From: Actinomycetes bacterium
GTDB taxonomy: Bacteria; Actinomycetota; Actinomycetes; Propionibacteriales; Propionibacteriaceae
Reading direction: 5' to 3'
NCBI GenBank assembly: GCA_023392635.1
Contig: JAEVYS010000056.1
Span: forward strand, 3,560-67,559
DNA length: 64,000 nucleotides
Position numbers and translations under genes: made by a program. Under the pieces are notes generated by a model, which was not told the DNA's origin, did not search any database, and saw only the letters and a list, made by a program, of their open reading frames with translations. This document shows, piece by piece, positions 40,812 through 49,529 of the stretch (positions are counted from its first letter, which is position 1; every line of letters starts with the position of its first letter).

Positions 40812-42314
40812 GTGCTGAGGACGCCACGATCCCGCTGGTCAGCGGGCGCGAGTTGCCTGGTGATCTCGGCTGCCATGCTCGCCGGGTCCATCGAGCCCGC
40901 CGTCGCCGAGCCGACCGCGACGGCCCCCTCCCTCTCCGACATCAGCGTCAGCGCCCGTGCCCAGGTGGCCGTGATCGCCTGGCAGGGACCCGCGGGCGAC
41001 ACCTACCGCGTGGACATCGACCAGGACGCGGACTTCAGCAGCCCGGAGCTGGAACGGGTCACCACAGCGACGCTGGTCGTCGCGTCGGATCTCACCCCCA
41101 GCACCGGCTACCACGTGCGCGTGGCACTGGCGGACGGGAGTTCGGGCTCGCTGGTCACGTCCTTCCAGACCACCGCCGCGCTGCCGGCCGTTCCACAGCC
41201 CCTGCTCTCGGCGGCGGCGACCACGGCCACGGAATTCCGGGCGAGCCTCACCCCCTTCGTCGATGAGGTGACCTACGAGGTCGAACTCGCCAGGGACGCA
41301 ACCTTCGCCGACCCGATCCGACGGACGGTCACCAGCCCCGACCTCGTGTTCGACCGACTGGCGGCCGCAACGACCTACTACGCGAGAGTGCGCGTCGCTG
41401 CGACGCCGGGCACCCAGGCGGGCGACTGGTCGGCGGTGGTCGAGCAGACCACCGCCGCGGTCTCCCCCTTGGTGGTGGGCACGTTCAATGTCGGCTGCTA
41501 CCTCTGCTCAGGGGCTCACCTGCCGAAGTGGGAGAAGCGACGCGACGCCGTGGCGGAGCGCATCAATGCCGAGGCTCCGGACGTGCTGGGCCTCGAGGAA
41601 CTCGCCCACAGCCGCGTGCGCGGCAGCGGCACCCCGCAGGTCAACGACCTGATGAACCGGCTGGCGGCGCAGTACGCGACAACGACGTGCGGAACGCGCA
41701 ACTCACCGGTGTGCACGACGGCGCGCAACGAGGTACACATCGTCTACAACACCAGGACCATCGAGGTCCTCGACTCCGGGCTGCTCAAGCTGCCCACCTC
41801 GAAGGGTGCGGGAGTGCGGCGGTGGATGGCCTGGGCCGTGCTCAAGCAGAAGAGCACCGGCAAGCGGTTCGTCTTCGGAGCGATCCACCTGCGCGTCGGC
41901 TCCAAGTGGGCGTCCCTGCGGGTCCGTCAGGCCAAGGCTGCCGTGGAGGTGCTCCGCTCCCACGGCATGGGCAACCTTCCCGCCGTCCTCGTGGGCGACT
42001 TCAACAGCAACCGGCACGCGCCGGGCGGGAACCCGCCGTACCGCGTCATGACGGGCAGCGGACTTGTCGATCCCCTGGGCCGTGGGGTCGGCGGCAAGGA
42101 CATCGTGGAGAAGGAAGTCCACACGAAGTACAACAGCTACAACCGCTACTCGCGCCGCCCGCCGCACTCCGGAACGAACATCGACTACATCTTCACGACG
42201 CCGATGCGCGTCAGCGAGTACGAGGTGTGTGTTCGGCTCGACTCCTCCGGCCGCGTCGTCGGAACGATCCCTTCGGACCACCACATGCTCAAGGCCACGG
42301 TCTGGCTGAAGTAG
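40812..42314 (+). CDS. Secreted fibronectin-type/EEP phosphodiesterase (first copy)
   Basis: A 500-residue exported protein. A signal peptide (residues about 1-32, ending SIEPAVAEP) is followed by two fibronectin-III-like domains (about 40-130 and 131-218; YHVRVALADGSSG, YYARVRVAATPG). The C-terminal 280 residues are an endonuclease/exonuclease/phosphatase domain: VVGTFNVGCYLC, the metal-binding glutamate in VLGLEEL, VVLVGDFNS-like LVGDFNSNRH, and PSDHHMLKATV. Substrates in this superfamily range from DNA to phospholipids and phosphoinositides. A paralogue lies at 45741-47306, with a PLD-like protein between. Inferred target: an extracellular phosphodiester such as DNA, phospholipid or the teichoic acid made by neighbouring genes. 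Confidence 0.88.
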   Translation: MLRTPRSRWSAGASCLVISAAMLAGSIEPAVAEPTATAPSLSDISVSARAQVAVIAWQGPAGDTYRVDIDQDADFSSPELERVTTATLVVASDLTPSTGYHVRVALADGSSGSLVTSFQTTAALPAVPQPLLSAAATTATEFRASLTPFVDEVTYEVELARDATFADPIRRTVTSPDLVFDRLAAATTYYARVRVAATPGTQAGDWSAVVEQTTAAVSPLVVGTFNVGCYLCSGAHLPKWEKRRDAVAERINAEAPDVLGLEELAHSRVRGSGTPQVNDLMNRLAAQYATTTCGTRNSPVCTTARNEVHIVYNTRTIEVLDSGLLKLPTSKGAGVRRWMAWAVLKQKSTGKRFVFGAIHLRVGSKWASLRVRQAKAAVEVLRSHGMGNLPAVLVGDFNSNRHAPGGNPPYRVMTGSGLVDPLGRGVGGKDIVEKEVHTKYNSYNRYSRRPPHSGTNIDYIFTTPMRVSEYEVCVRLDSSGRVVGTIPSDHHMLKATVWLK

Positions 42315-42441
42315 CCGGGAGCCCGTTCGACCACCCAGCTCCCGACCCGGCCACGTCCGGGCGGGTGTCCCGCATCCCGGCGAAACCACCGGCCCGGCGC
42401 GACCACAGCCGGATGTGCGCCGGCAGCCGGTCACCGGCCTG

Positions 42442-42460
42442 GGCCGCGCGCCTCGCGGCC
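42442..42460. terminator. Hairpin between convergent EEP and PLD genes
   Basis: 7-bp arms GGCCGCG (42442-42448) and CGCGGCC (42454-42460) with a 5-nt loop, in the 166-nt gap between the stops at 42314 and 42481. No T run is visible. Confidence 0.4.
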
Positions 42461-42480
42461 GCGACCCGGGCGCGTGTGGG

Positions 42481-45066
42481 CTACTTGGCTGTGACCCGCA
42501 CGGTGGCCGACACGGGCCGCTCCGCTCCGGCGGGAGCGGCCTTGGTCGTCACCTCGAGCCGCCAGTAGTGGGTGGCCAGCACCTTCATGGCGAGCTTCAC
42601 CGACGTCGACCCCGCCGGGATTGTCAGCCTGGTCTTGGTCGACCACCCCCCCGTCGCGTTCTTGTACTGGAGCGCGAGCTCCGCGGGATAGGTCGCGGGG
42701 AACGGACTGGTCCACGTCGCCGTGAAGGTTGCGGTCGCGCCCTTCCTCACCGAGCTCGGCGCGCTGAGGACCGGTTTCGGCACCGTCGCCCCCAGGGCGC
42801 TGCCGTAGGTGGTGAGCGTGACGGGCGCCGACGGGGTGGCCGTCGTGCCGCTGGGCACAGCCCTCGACGTGGGCACGACCCGCCAGGTGTGCGTGCTGGT
42901 CATGGGGAGGGCGAACTCCTTGACCGTCGAGCCGCTGGCGATCGTCACGGTCGTCTTCGTCACCCAGGCGCCCGCGCTGTTCCGGTACTGGACGGCCAGC
43001 TCGGCGGGCCTGCCGGGGGCGTACGGGCTCGCCCACGTGGCAGCCATGGTCACCGAAGCGGTGGAGGCGAACCGTTCCGGGCCGGTGAGGACCGGCGTCC
43101 CGCTCGCTGCCGGACGGGCCAGTACCGTGACCGACGCCGAGTAGAGCCAGTCGTCGGTGAGGATCGCGTCAGCGGGCTTGGTGATCGCGACGGTCTTCAC
43201 CCGCCAGATCCGGTTCGCCGCCGCCGTGTAGGTGAACGTGGCCTGACCGCCGGTCACCGGCACCTGGCCCGCGCTGACCCAGGTCTCGTCATCGGGCTTG
43301 AGGTACTCGAACTGGACCGTCCCGTCGTAGTCACCCTTGGGGTAACTCGCCTTGAGGGTGGCCGTGGCCCCCACCGCCACCGACTTCGGCGCCGAGTTGA
43401 TCACCGGCTGGCGGATCATGCTCGAGGAGATCACGGTGATCTTTGCGGTGGCCGCGTACCCGCCCGAGAACGTCCGGGCGGTGATGGTGGCCGTTCCCGG
43501 GGAGATCGCCGTAACGGTGCCCGTCGAACTGACCGTGGCGACGCCGGTGTCGGAACTCGACCACTGGATGGTCCGCACCGACGCGTTGGACGGCGAGACC
43601 GCCGCTGTCAGCTTCGTCGTCTCGTCCACCGCGATCGTGGCAGTCGTCGGGGAGACGCTCACGCCCGCAACCGGGATCTTCGCCGGGTACTTCGCCATCG
43701 AGTACATCCGGTCGGCATGGGCGGAGATCGCCTTGACGCCGGTCTCGTGGTTGATCCGGATCACACTCTCGTCGGCGGTGAGCCCGGGGGCGTTGAAGTT
43801 CGCGGAACCGGTGAACGCGGCATAGCTGTAGGCACCGGAGGCCGTCTTGTAGGTCATCGTCATGGTCTTGTCGTGCACGTTCTGGTAGCGGATGCCGCCG
43901 ATGATGCTGCCCAGCCACTTGCTCATCGCGAAGTAGTTCTTGGTGAGGATCAGGACGAAGTCCTTGTCCAGCACCGTCTGGATGCTGCATCCCTCAGCCT
44001 TCAGGGCCTTCAGCGCGTTACCGATCCCCTGCCGGCCGGTGGAGAACATCGAGTGGACGATGCGGATCTTGCAGCTGTACTTCGTCGGGCCGCCGTACTT
44101 CTTCATCTTGCTGCGCAGGTAGTTGAACTCGAAGTCCACCATGGAGCCGCCGACCTTCGCCCGGGGCGAGGGGTAGAAGGTGACGCCGTCGAGGCTGCCC
44201 TTGATGCCGTTGGTCGCGGCGTCCCAGTAGGCGGAGTTCGCCTTCTCGGCCATCATCGGCTCCCACACGTCCGAGAGCACGCCGTTGTAGAGATTGGCAT
44301 CGCCGTACACCACGACCATCGTGTTGGCCGCGCGGCCGCCGCTCGTGCCGTTCAGGTTGGCCGTGGTCACCGTCGTCACGTTGCTCCACACCTTGCCCGT
44401 GGCATCCTTCGTGCGCGAGAACAGCCCGAACTTCGAGTGCATGTCCGCGCCGTTGTAGGTCGAGACGCACGCGCCGGCCGGCTTGCTGCACAGCTTCATC
44501 ACGCCCGAGTCGAGGAGCAGGTCCGCCAGGCTGCTGCCGTTCGCCTTCGACGTCAGCAGACTGTCGCGCTGCCCGATCGCCATGATGTGGGCGCGGCGTT
44601 CCTCCGGGGTGCTGTAGTTGTTCAGCTGGTCGCGCAGCGCCTTGGTGATGCTGGACATGGTCTCGGTGATGACGCCGGTGGTGTCGCGCACCTCCCACTT
44701 GTTCGTGTCCGGGTTGAGCGCCGCCGCGTACTTGTCCTGGTAGGTGTTGTAGATCGCGAGCCGGGTGTAGTCCCCGGTGGGAACCGACTTCACGAGGTAG
44801 GCGAGGGCGTTGACCGCGCGCCAGTCGAGGTTCTTGCGATCCTCCTGAGCCTGCGCCTTGGTGTCGTTGTCACCGATCGAGGTGTAGATCTCGACGCGGC
44901 CCGAGCCCACGGAGTAGGCGACGTCGGGGGTAACCGCGGTGGGATCGACGAACACCGCAGGGTCGGGCGGCTGCGACGCGGCCGTCGCGGTGTCGGGGAT
45001 CAGGGACGGCAGCCCCACCATGACCAGAGCGCAGGCAACCACTGTGGCAATACGTCGCGTCCCCAT
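42481..45066 (-). CDS. Secreted phospholipase D-like protein with Ig-like repeats
   Basis: An 861-residue exported protein. ATG 45066 (GAGGGG at 6 nt) opens a signal peptide ending near TATAAS. Residues about 35-450 form a two-domain PLD fold: first catalytic HxK at 210-212 (DMHSKFGLFS) with TANLNG; second at 398-400 (NVHDKTMTM) with the paired FTGSANFNAPG asparagine motif. A BIG2 Ig-like domain follows (VSVSPTTATIAVDETTKLTA, about 462-540), then three homologous repeats of about 95 residues with the pattern L-x-Y-x-N/K-x-x-G-x-W and H-x-W-R-V. PLD-fold enzymes cleave phosphodiesters in phospholipids, cardiolipin or DNA. Substrate unknown. Flanked by the two EEP paralogues. Confidence 0.87.
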   Translation of the reverse strand: MGTRRIATVVACALVMVGLPSLIPDTATAASQPPDPAVFVDPTAVTPDVAYSVGSGRVEIYTSIGDNDTKAQAQEDRKNLDWRAVNALAYLVKSVPTGDYTRLAIYNTYQDKYAAALNPDTNKWEVRDTTGVITETMSSITKALRDQLNNYSTPEERRAHIMAIGQRDSLLTSKANGSSLADLLLDSGVMKLCSKPAGACVSTYNGADMHSKFGLFSRTKDATGKVWSNVTTVTTANLNGTSGGRAANTMVVVYGDANLYNGVLSDVWEPMMAEKANSAYWDAATNGIKGSLDGVTFYPSPRAKVGGSMVDFEFNYLRSKMKKYGGPTKYSCKIRIVHSMFSTGRQGIGNALKALKAEGCSIQTVLDKDFVLILTKNYFAMSKWLGSIIGGIRYQNVHDKTMTMTYKTASGAYSYAAFTGSANFNAPGLTADESVIRINHETGVKAISAHADRMYSMAKYPAKIPVAGVSVSPTTATIAVDETTKLTAAVSPSNASVRTIQWSSSDTGVATVSSTGTVTAISPGTATITARTFSGGYAATAKITVISSSMIRQPVINSAPKSVAVGATATLKASYPKGDYDGTVQFEYLKPDDETWVSAGQVPVTGGQATFTYTAAANRIWRVKTVAITKPADAILTDDWLYSASVTVLARPAASGTPVLTGPERFASTASVTMAATWASPYAPGRPAELAVQYRNSAGAWVTKTTVTIASGSTVKEFALPMTSTHTWRVVPTSRAVPSGTTATPSAPVTLTTYGSALGATVPKPVLSAPSSVRKGATATFTATWTSPFPATYPAELALQYKNATGGWSTKTRLTIPAGSTSVKLAMKVLATHYWRLEVTTKAAPAGAERPVSATVRVTAK

Positions 45067-45106
45067 GCAAAAACCCCTCTGCCAAATACGCGCTAGTTCA
45101 CCCACG

Positions 45107-45112
45107 ATTATC
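45107..45112 (-). promoter_or_regulatory. Possible -10 box for the PLD-like gene
   Basis: GATAAT on the minus strand, about 40 nt before ATG 45066. The implied leader would include the GAGGGG ribosome binding site. No matching -35 at correct spacing is obvious. Confidence 0.3.
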
Positions 45113-45194
45113 CGACACGGTACCGGCGGTTCGCTGGCCTGAGCAATTTGTTCCGGCGATCCCACGGGGTGGACGGTCGCGGGCGACCGCCGCC

Positions 45195-45704
45195 TCAGTT
45201 GCAGAGCTTCTCGGACGCCGTGCGGATCGCATCCATGGCGTCGTTGAGCTTCGGCAGGTACCGCACCTGGGCGATGATGGCGTCCTCGTCGCCGGTGTCG
45301 ATCGTCACCTTGAAGTCCTTCAGGTACTGGATCACCTTGCGGTAGTCGGCGGCGATCGCCTTCGGCGCGTTCCTGGACGCCGCCTCATACTTGGCGATCG
45401 TGTCGCCGGCCCAGGCCGAGAGTTTCGCGATGTCGAGTTGCTCGTCATCGCTTTGCGGATCATCCTGCGTGGCGAGGATCTCCTTGTAGTCCACGCAGTA
45501 CTGCTGCTCGGGCGTCAGCGGGGTGGCGCTCGGGCTCGGGGTCGGTGTGGCGCTCGCGGACGGTACCGGCGCCGCCGACGAGGGAGGCGCCGAGCCCGTC
45601 GAGGGCGACGGCAGCGCCGGCGAACAGGAGGCGAGGAGTCCCGCCAGCGCGAGCGCTGCCACCCACCTCAGCGGGCGCCCGCGTCGGGTCCTGTCAACCG
45701 GCAT
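45195..45704 (-). CDS. Lipoprotein of unknown function
   Basis: A 169-residue exported lipoprotein. The basic N-terminus (MPVDRTRRGRPLRWVA) leads into ALALAGLLASC, a lipobox with the modified cysteine at residue 27. A serine/proline/threonine-rich linker (about 28-63) tethers a small helical domain (YCVDYKEILATQ, IAKYEAASRNAPKAIAADYR, EKLCN at the end). Two cysteines in the domain could form a disulfide. No family is recognised. It lies between the PLD-like gene and the second EEP gene, all on the minus strand, and may be co-transcribed with them. Confidence 0.8.
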   Translation of the reverse strand: MPVDRTRRGRPLRWVAALALAGLLASCSPALPSPSTGSAPPSSAAPVPSASATPTPSPSATPLTPEQQYCVDYKEILATQDDPQSDDEQLDIAKLSAWAGDTIAKYEAASRNAPKAIAADYRKVIQYLKDFKVTIDTGDEDAIIAQVRYLPKLNDAMDAIRTASEKLCN

Positions 45705-45740
45705 GCCGCCAGCTTAGCCACGCCGGCTCCAGCCGCCGGA

Positions 45741-47306
45741 TCAGGGCAGGTGGAAAGAAGCCGTCAGCATGTTGTGGTCCGACGGGATCGTGCCGATGAA
45801 GCGGCCGGCCGTGTCGACGTTCACCACCGTGCGGGTCTGGCCGACGCGCACGCTCGGGGAGAAGAAGATGTAGTCCACGGTCGTGCCCAGAGTCCAGATG
45901 GTGCGCCGGGCGCGTCGTTCCATGCCGTTGTAGGAGTTGTACACGGCGTCGATCACGTGCTCCGCGGTCGGCCGCGCGGGTACGTAGGTGGCGTTCGCGT
46001 CACCCTTGGGGTCGACCAGTCCACCACCGGTGAACGTGGTGTACGCGGCATTGGACGGCTTGCTGGCGCGGCTGGAGTTCATGTCCCCGGCGACCACCAC
46101 CGGGTGGCCGGACGTGTTCTCGGTCGCGATCAGGGCCAGGATCTCCCGCGCCTGCCGTGCCCGGGCGCTGGTCGCCTTCGTTGCGGTCGACCCGCTCGGC
46201 TCGAGGTGGGTGTCCACCACGAAGACCCGCTTGCCGCTCTGGATGTCCTGCAGCACCGCCCACACCGCATAACGCGGGGATGTCCCCAACGTCCACAGCT
46301 TCTTCGACCCGGCCCGCAACACCGTCAGCCGGCGGGTGTCGTAGGCCAGGTGGGTGCCGCTGGAGTACGCGGTCGTGACGTAGGCGTAGCGCCCGCCGAG
46401 CATCTGCAGGACGTCGGTGTACTGGGGGACCTTCGCACCGCCGGTACTGGTGACCTTGGTCGGGATCGCCTCCTGCAGCGCAAGGATGTCGGCGTCCGCA
46501 GCCTTGATGTTGGCGACGACCGCGGAACGCCGGCTCGCCCACGAGGGGGAGGGGCCGGTCTTGAGGATGTTGTAGCTGGCGATGGTCAGTTCCGGCGAGG
46601 CCACGCTGTCGGGGGTCGCCACCGTGAAGGCGTTCGAGTAGTCACTGAGGCCGTCGCCGTCCGCGGAGAGCACGCGGAGGCGCAGGTAGTACGTCGTCCC
46701 GGCACGGAGACCGGTCAGCACGCCGCCAGCCACGGCGAAGTCCGCGGACGGCCACGAGTTCACGTCGCCGGAGTCCGATGTGCTGTACCGCACCCGGTAG
46801 CGCACGCCGGGGCCGCGCTCGGACCAGGACAGGTAGAGCGAACTCGCACTGGCCACCGTCGCCCTCAGCCGGCTCGGCGGGAGCAACGTGTTGTCCGCGG
46901 CAGCGGCGGCGGTGCGGGTGGGGACGACCTTCGAGTAGCCCGCGAGGTCACCGCGAGAGGCATTCAGCGGCTTGACCTGGAAGTAGTAGCCGGTGTCCGG
47001 GCTGAGCCTCGCCCCGGTTCCGGCCGGGTTCGGATCCACCCGGGTCCAGTCGTAGTGCGTCGTCGCCACGTCGATCGTCCTCGGACTCGACATGGACGAA
47101 CTGGTCGAGATGCGCACCCGGTAGAGCGCCGCGCCCGGGAACGCGTCCCACGCCAGGCTGACGCCTGTGCTCGCGACGTCGCTGACGGCCAGGCCCATGG
47201 GCGTGGCCGCCTGGGCGGGCATGACACCCGTCAGCGCCAGGGCGAGAGTGAGGAGGAGTGTCCAGACGCGGGAACGCGTCCCGCCGGGGAGTCGGGTGCC
47301 TGTCAC
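45741..47306 (-). CDS. Secreted fibronectin-type/EEP phosphodiesterase (second copy)
   Basis: A 521-residue exported protein, same architecture as the one at 40812: signal peptide (VWTLLLTLALALTGVMPAQA), two fibronectin-III-like domains (about 30-125 and 130-235; YYFQVKPLNASRG, YYLRLRVLSADG), and a C-terminal EEP domain (TIASYNILKTG, ILALQEAIP, VVVAGDMNSSR, TVDYIFFSPSV, PSDHNMLTASF). All metal-binding and catalytic motifs are present. I chose GTG 47306, which has GGAAGGG at about 6 nt, over ATG 47321. It is opposite in strand to the first copy, so the pair is not a simple tandem duplication. Confidence 0.87.
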   Translation of the reverse strand: MTGTRLPGGTRSRVWTLLLTLALALTGVMPAQAATPMGLAVSDVASTGVSLAWDAFPGAALYRVRISTSSSMSSPRTIDVATTHYDWTRVDPNPAGTGARLSPDTGYYFQVKPLNASRGDLAGYSKVVPTRTAAAAADNTLLPPSRLRATVASASSLYLSWSERGPGVRYRVRYSTSDSGDVNSWPSADFAVAGGVLTGLRAGTTYYLRLRVLSADGDGLSDYSNAFTVATPDSVASPELTIASYNILKTGPSPSWASRRSAVVANIKAADADILALQEAIPTKVTSTGGAKVPQYTDVLQMLGGRYAYVTTAYSSGTHLAYDTRRLTVLRAGSKKLWTLGTSPRYAVWAVLQDIQSGKRVFVVDTHLEPSGSTATKATSARARQAREILALIATENTSGHPVVVAGDMNSSRASKPSNAAYTTFTGGGLVDPKGDANATYVPARPTAEHVIDAVYNSYNGMERRARRTIWTLGTTVDYIFFSPSVRVGQTRTVVNVDTAGRFIGTIPSDHNMLTASFHLP

Positions 47307-47429
47307 GTCGAGCCCTTCCATGGTGTGCTGAGGCCGTGCTCGCAACCCCCCGTCGCGCGCCTGACCCCACGACGGTAACCCATGGGTGAGAAGTTCTCAA
47401 CTTGTTCTCAGAAAACTGTGGCGCGGATG

Positions 47430-48098
47430 TCAAGCAGTGGTTGAGGCCTTCGGCCTCCCGGCGCCGCGATGGGCCCGAGCCGGGCGGCGGGACAGCACAT
47501 CCCACACAGCCTTGAGGTTGGCCGCGAACTCGCGGCGGACACCATGTGACCACGTCCCGCCGGCAACCCGGACGGTGTCGTCCCCGACCCCCCAGGCGTC
47601 CATGCCCAGCGCCCGACAGATCGCGAGGGCACGTGGCAGGTGGTAGCTCTGCGTGACCACGGCCAGCCGGCGCACCCCGAAGACGTCCCTGGCTCTCAGG
47701 CACGAGTCGTAGGTGTCGACGCCGGCAGGGTCGATGAGCAGCGACGACTCCGGCACCCCGCGGGCAACCAGGTAGTCGCGCATGGCTGCGGTCTCGTCGT
47801 AGAAGGGTGAGCGGCCGTCACCGGAGAGCAGCAGGCGCGTCGCGAGTCCGCGCCGGTACAGCTCCAGCGCCAGGTCGAGCCGTGCGCGCAGGAAACGGGA
47901 CGGCACGCCGTTGGCGAGCACTTCCGCCCCGAGCACGAGGGCCACGTCCTGGCGGGGCAGACGGTCGGGACCGACGCTGCGGGAGCGAGCGGCGAGCCGC
48001 ACCCCGAGTCCCAGGCCGACGACCGCGGCCAGGGCTGCGCCGGAAAACCCCAGCGCCCAGCGGCGGACCCTCGTGGCCGGCTCCTCGCGACGCGTCAT
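47430..48098 (-). CDS. YdcF/SanA-family (DUF218) membrane-anchored protein
   Basis: A 222-residue protein with one N-terminal membrane anchor (ALGFSGAALAAVVGLGLGVRL, about 14-34) and a DUF218 domain: DVALVLGAEVLANGVPSRFL (51-70), LLLSGDGRSPFYDETAAMRDYL (about 88-109), TYDSCLRARDVF, VVTQSYHLPRAL (about 146-157). The S-Y-H-x-x-R-A motif is family-typical. SanA/ElyC relatives affect envelope barrier function and lipid-carrier metabolism in E. coli, which fits the wall-polymer setting, though direct function is unknown. ATG 48098 lies 6 nt after a -10 box. Confidence 0.88.
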   Translation of the reverse strand: MTRREEPATRVRRWALGFSGAALAAVVGLGLGVRLAARSRSVGPDRLPRQDVALVLGAEVLANGVPSRFLRARLDLALELYRRGLATRLLLSGDGRSPFYDETAAMRDYLVARGVPESSLLIDPAGVDTYDSCLRARDVFGVRRLAVVTQSYHLPRALAICRALGMDAWGVGDDTVRVAGGTWSHGVRREFAANLKAVWDVLSRRPARAHRGAGRPKASTTA

Positions 48099-48104
48099 GG
48101 CGAC

Positions 48105-48110
48105 AGCCTA
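48105..48110 (-). promoter_or_regulatory. -10 box of leaderless promoter, DUF218 gene
   Basis: TAGGCT on the minus strand, 6 nt before ATG 48098. Confidence 0.55.
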
Positions 48111-48194
48111 TGTTCCGGGGGCGGCCCGCCCGACCGGCAGCAGCCCGGCCATAGAATGACTCGACCCACACCCGGGCGACCCAGGAGTTCCACC

Positions 48195-49520
48195 GTGCGC
48201 GTCATCACCTACGGAACCTTCGACCTGTTCCACGAGGGGCACCGGAGGCTGCTCGAGCGTGCCCGGGCGCTCGGCGACCACCTGATCGTGGGCGTCACCA
48301 CCCAGCAGTACGACGACGCGCGGGGGAAGCTGAACGTGCGCCAGAGCCTGATGGACAGGATTCGTGCCGTCGAGGCCACCGGACTCGCCGACGAGGTGAT
48401 CGTCGAGGAGTACGAGGGTCAGAAGATCAACGACATCCAGCGCCTGGGCGTGGACATCTTCGCCATCGGTTCGGACTGGACGGGCAAGTTCGACTATCTC
48501 AAGGACTACTGCCGGGTGGTCTACCTCGAGCGCACCAAGGGTGTCTCGAGCAGCCAGCTCCGCCAGGACCAGGAGCCGACGCTCGACCTCGGTATCGTCG
48601 GCGCCGGACGCATCGCCCGACGGATGGTCAGGGAGGCCCGGTTCGTCTCGGGCGTCAATGTGGACGCGGTCCACAGCCGCGACCCCCTGCGTGCGCAGGC
48701 GTTCGCCGACGACCTGGAGCTCGGGCAGGTGTACGCGAACTACGCCGACCTGCTCGCACACTGCAACGCGGTCTACGTCGCGAGCCCGCACGGCGCCCAC
48801 TACGAGCACGTCAAGGCGGCGATCGCAGCGGGGGTGCACGTCCTGTGCGAGAAGCCGATCGCGCTCAGCGCCGCCCAGGCTCAGGAACTCTTCGATGCGG
48901 CGGCCTCCGCGGGAGTCGTGCTCCTGGAGGCGCTGAAGACCGCCTTCCTGCCGGGCTTCCAGAGGTTGGTGGGAGTGGCTCGCAGCGGCTCCATCGGCGA
49001 CATCAGGATGGTGGACGCCACCTTCACGAAGCTGGTCGCCGACGGCCGTGAACTCCAGCCACCCGACGGCGGCAGCGTGTCGGAGCTCGGGAGCTACCCG
49101 CTCCTGGCGATCGTGAAGCTCCTCGGGCTCGACCACACCGCGATCACCGCCAGGTCCTTCCGCGAGGACACGGAGGTGGACGTGTTCTGCCGCATCACGC
49201 TTGACTACCCGCACGCGGTCGCGACGGCCACCACGGGGCTGGGGGTCAAGGCTGAGGGTGATCTCGTCGTCGCCGGCACGAGGGGCTACGTGTACGTTCC
49301 GGCCCCCTGGTGGCTGACCGAGCACTTCGAGACCCGCTTCGAGGACTCGACGCGGAATCGTCGCTTCTACTACAAGCTCGAGGGCGACGGGCTCCGGTAC
49401 GAGGTCGCTGAGTTCGCGTCGATGATCCGGGACGGCAGCCGTCGCTCGTTCCTGCTCAGGCCGGAGGAGTCCGTCGCGATCGCCGGCATCATCGAGAACG
49501 TCCGCCGCTCCGCGGGCTGA
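48195..49520 (+). CDS. Glycerol-3-phosphate cytidylyltransferase (TagD-like) fused to Gfo/Idh/MocA oxidoreductase
   Basis: A 441-residue two-domain enzyme. Residues 1-128 are a TagD-type cytidylyltransferase: GTFDLFHEGH with the H-x-G-H site at 13-16, and RTKGVSSSQLR (113-123), equal to the R-T-x-G-(I/V)-S-(T/S)-(T/S) CTP-binding motif. Residues 131-441 are a Gfo/Idh/MocA NAD(P)-dependent oxidoreductase: GIVGAGRIARRM (133-144) and the catalytic lysine motif EKP (218-220). The first domain makes CDP-glycerol or a similar CDP-alditol. The fusion suggests that the second makes its alditol-phosphate substrate; the exact reaction is inferred. GTG 48195 has CCAGGAG at 7 nt; an in-frame ATG at 48156 would add an unlikely leader. 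Confidence 0.9.
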   Translation: MRVITYGTFDLFHEGHRRLLERARALGDHLIVGVTTQQYDDARGKLNVRQSLMDRIRAVEATGLADEVIVEEYEGQKINDIQRLGVDIFAIGSDWTGKFDYLKDYCRVVYLERTKGVSSSQLRQDQEPTLDLGIVGAGRIARRMVREARFVSGVNVDAVHSRDPLRAQAFADDLELGQVYANYADLLAHCNAVYVASPHGAHYEHVKAAIAAGVHVLCEKPIALSAAQAQELFDAAASAGVVLLEALKTAFLPGFQRLVGVARSGSIGDIRMVDATFTKLVADGRELQPPDGGSVSELGSYPLLAIVKLLGLDHTAITARSFREDTEVDVFCRITLDYPHAVATATTGLGVKAEGDLVVAGTRGYVYVPAPWWLTEHFETRFEDSTRNRRFYYKLEGDGLRYEVAEFASMIRDGSRRSFLLRPEESVAIAGIIENVRRSAG

Positions 49521-49529
49521 TCGGTCCGG

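Noticed and set aside
42481..45165. Riboswitch upstream of the PLD-like gene
   Set aside because: The leader is about 40 nt at most and shows no aptamer-like structure.
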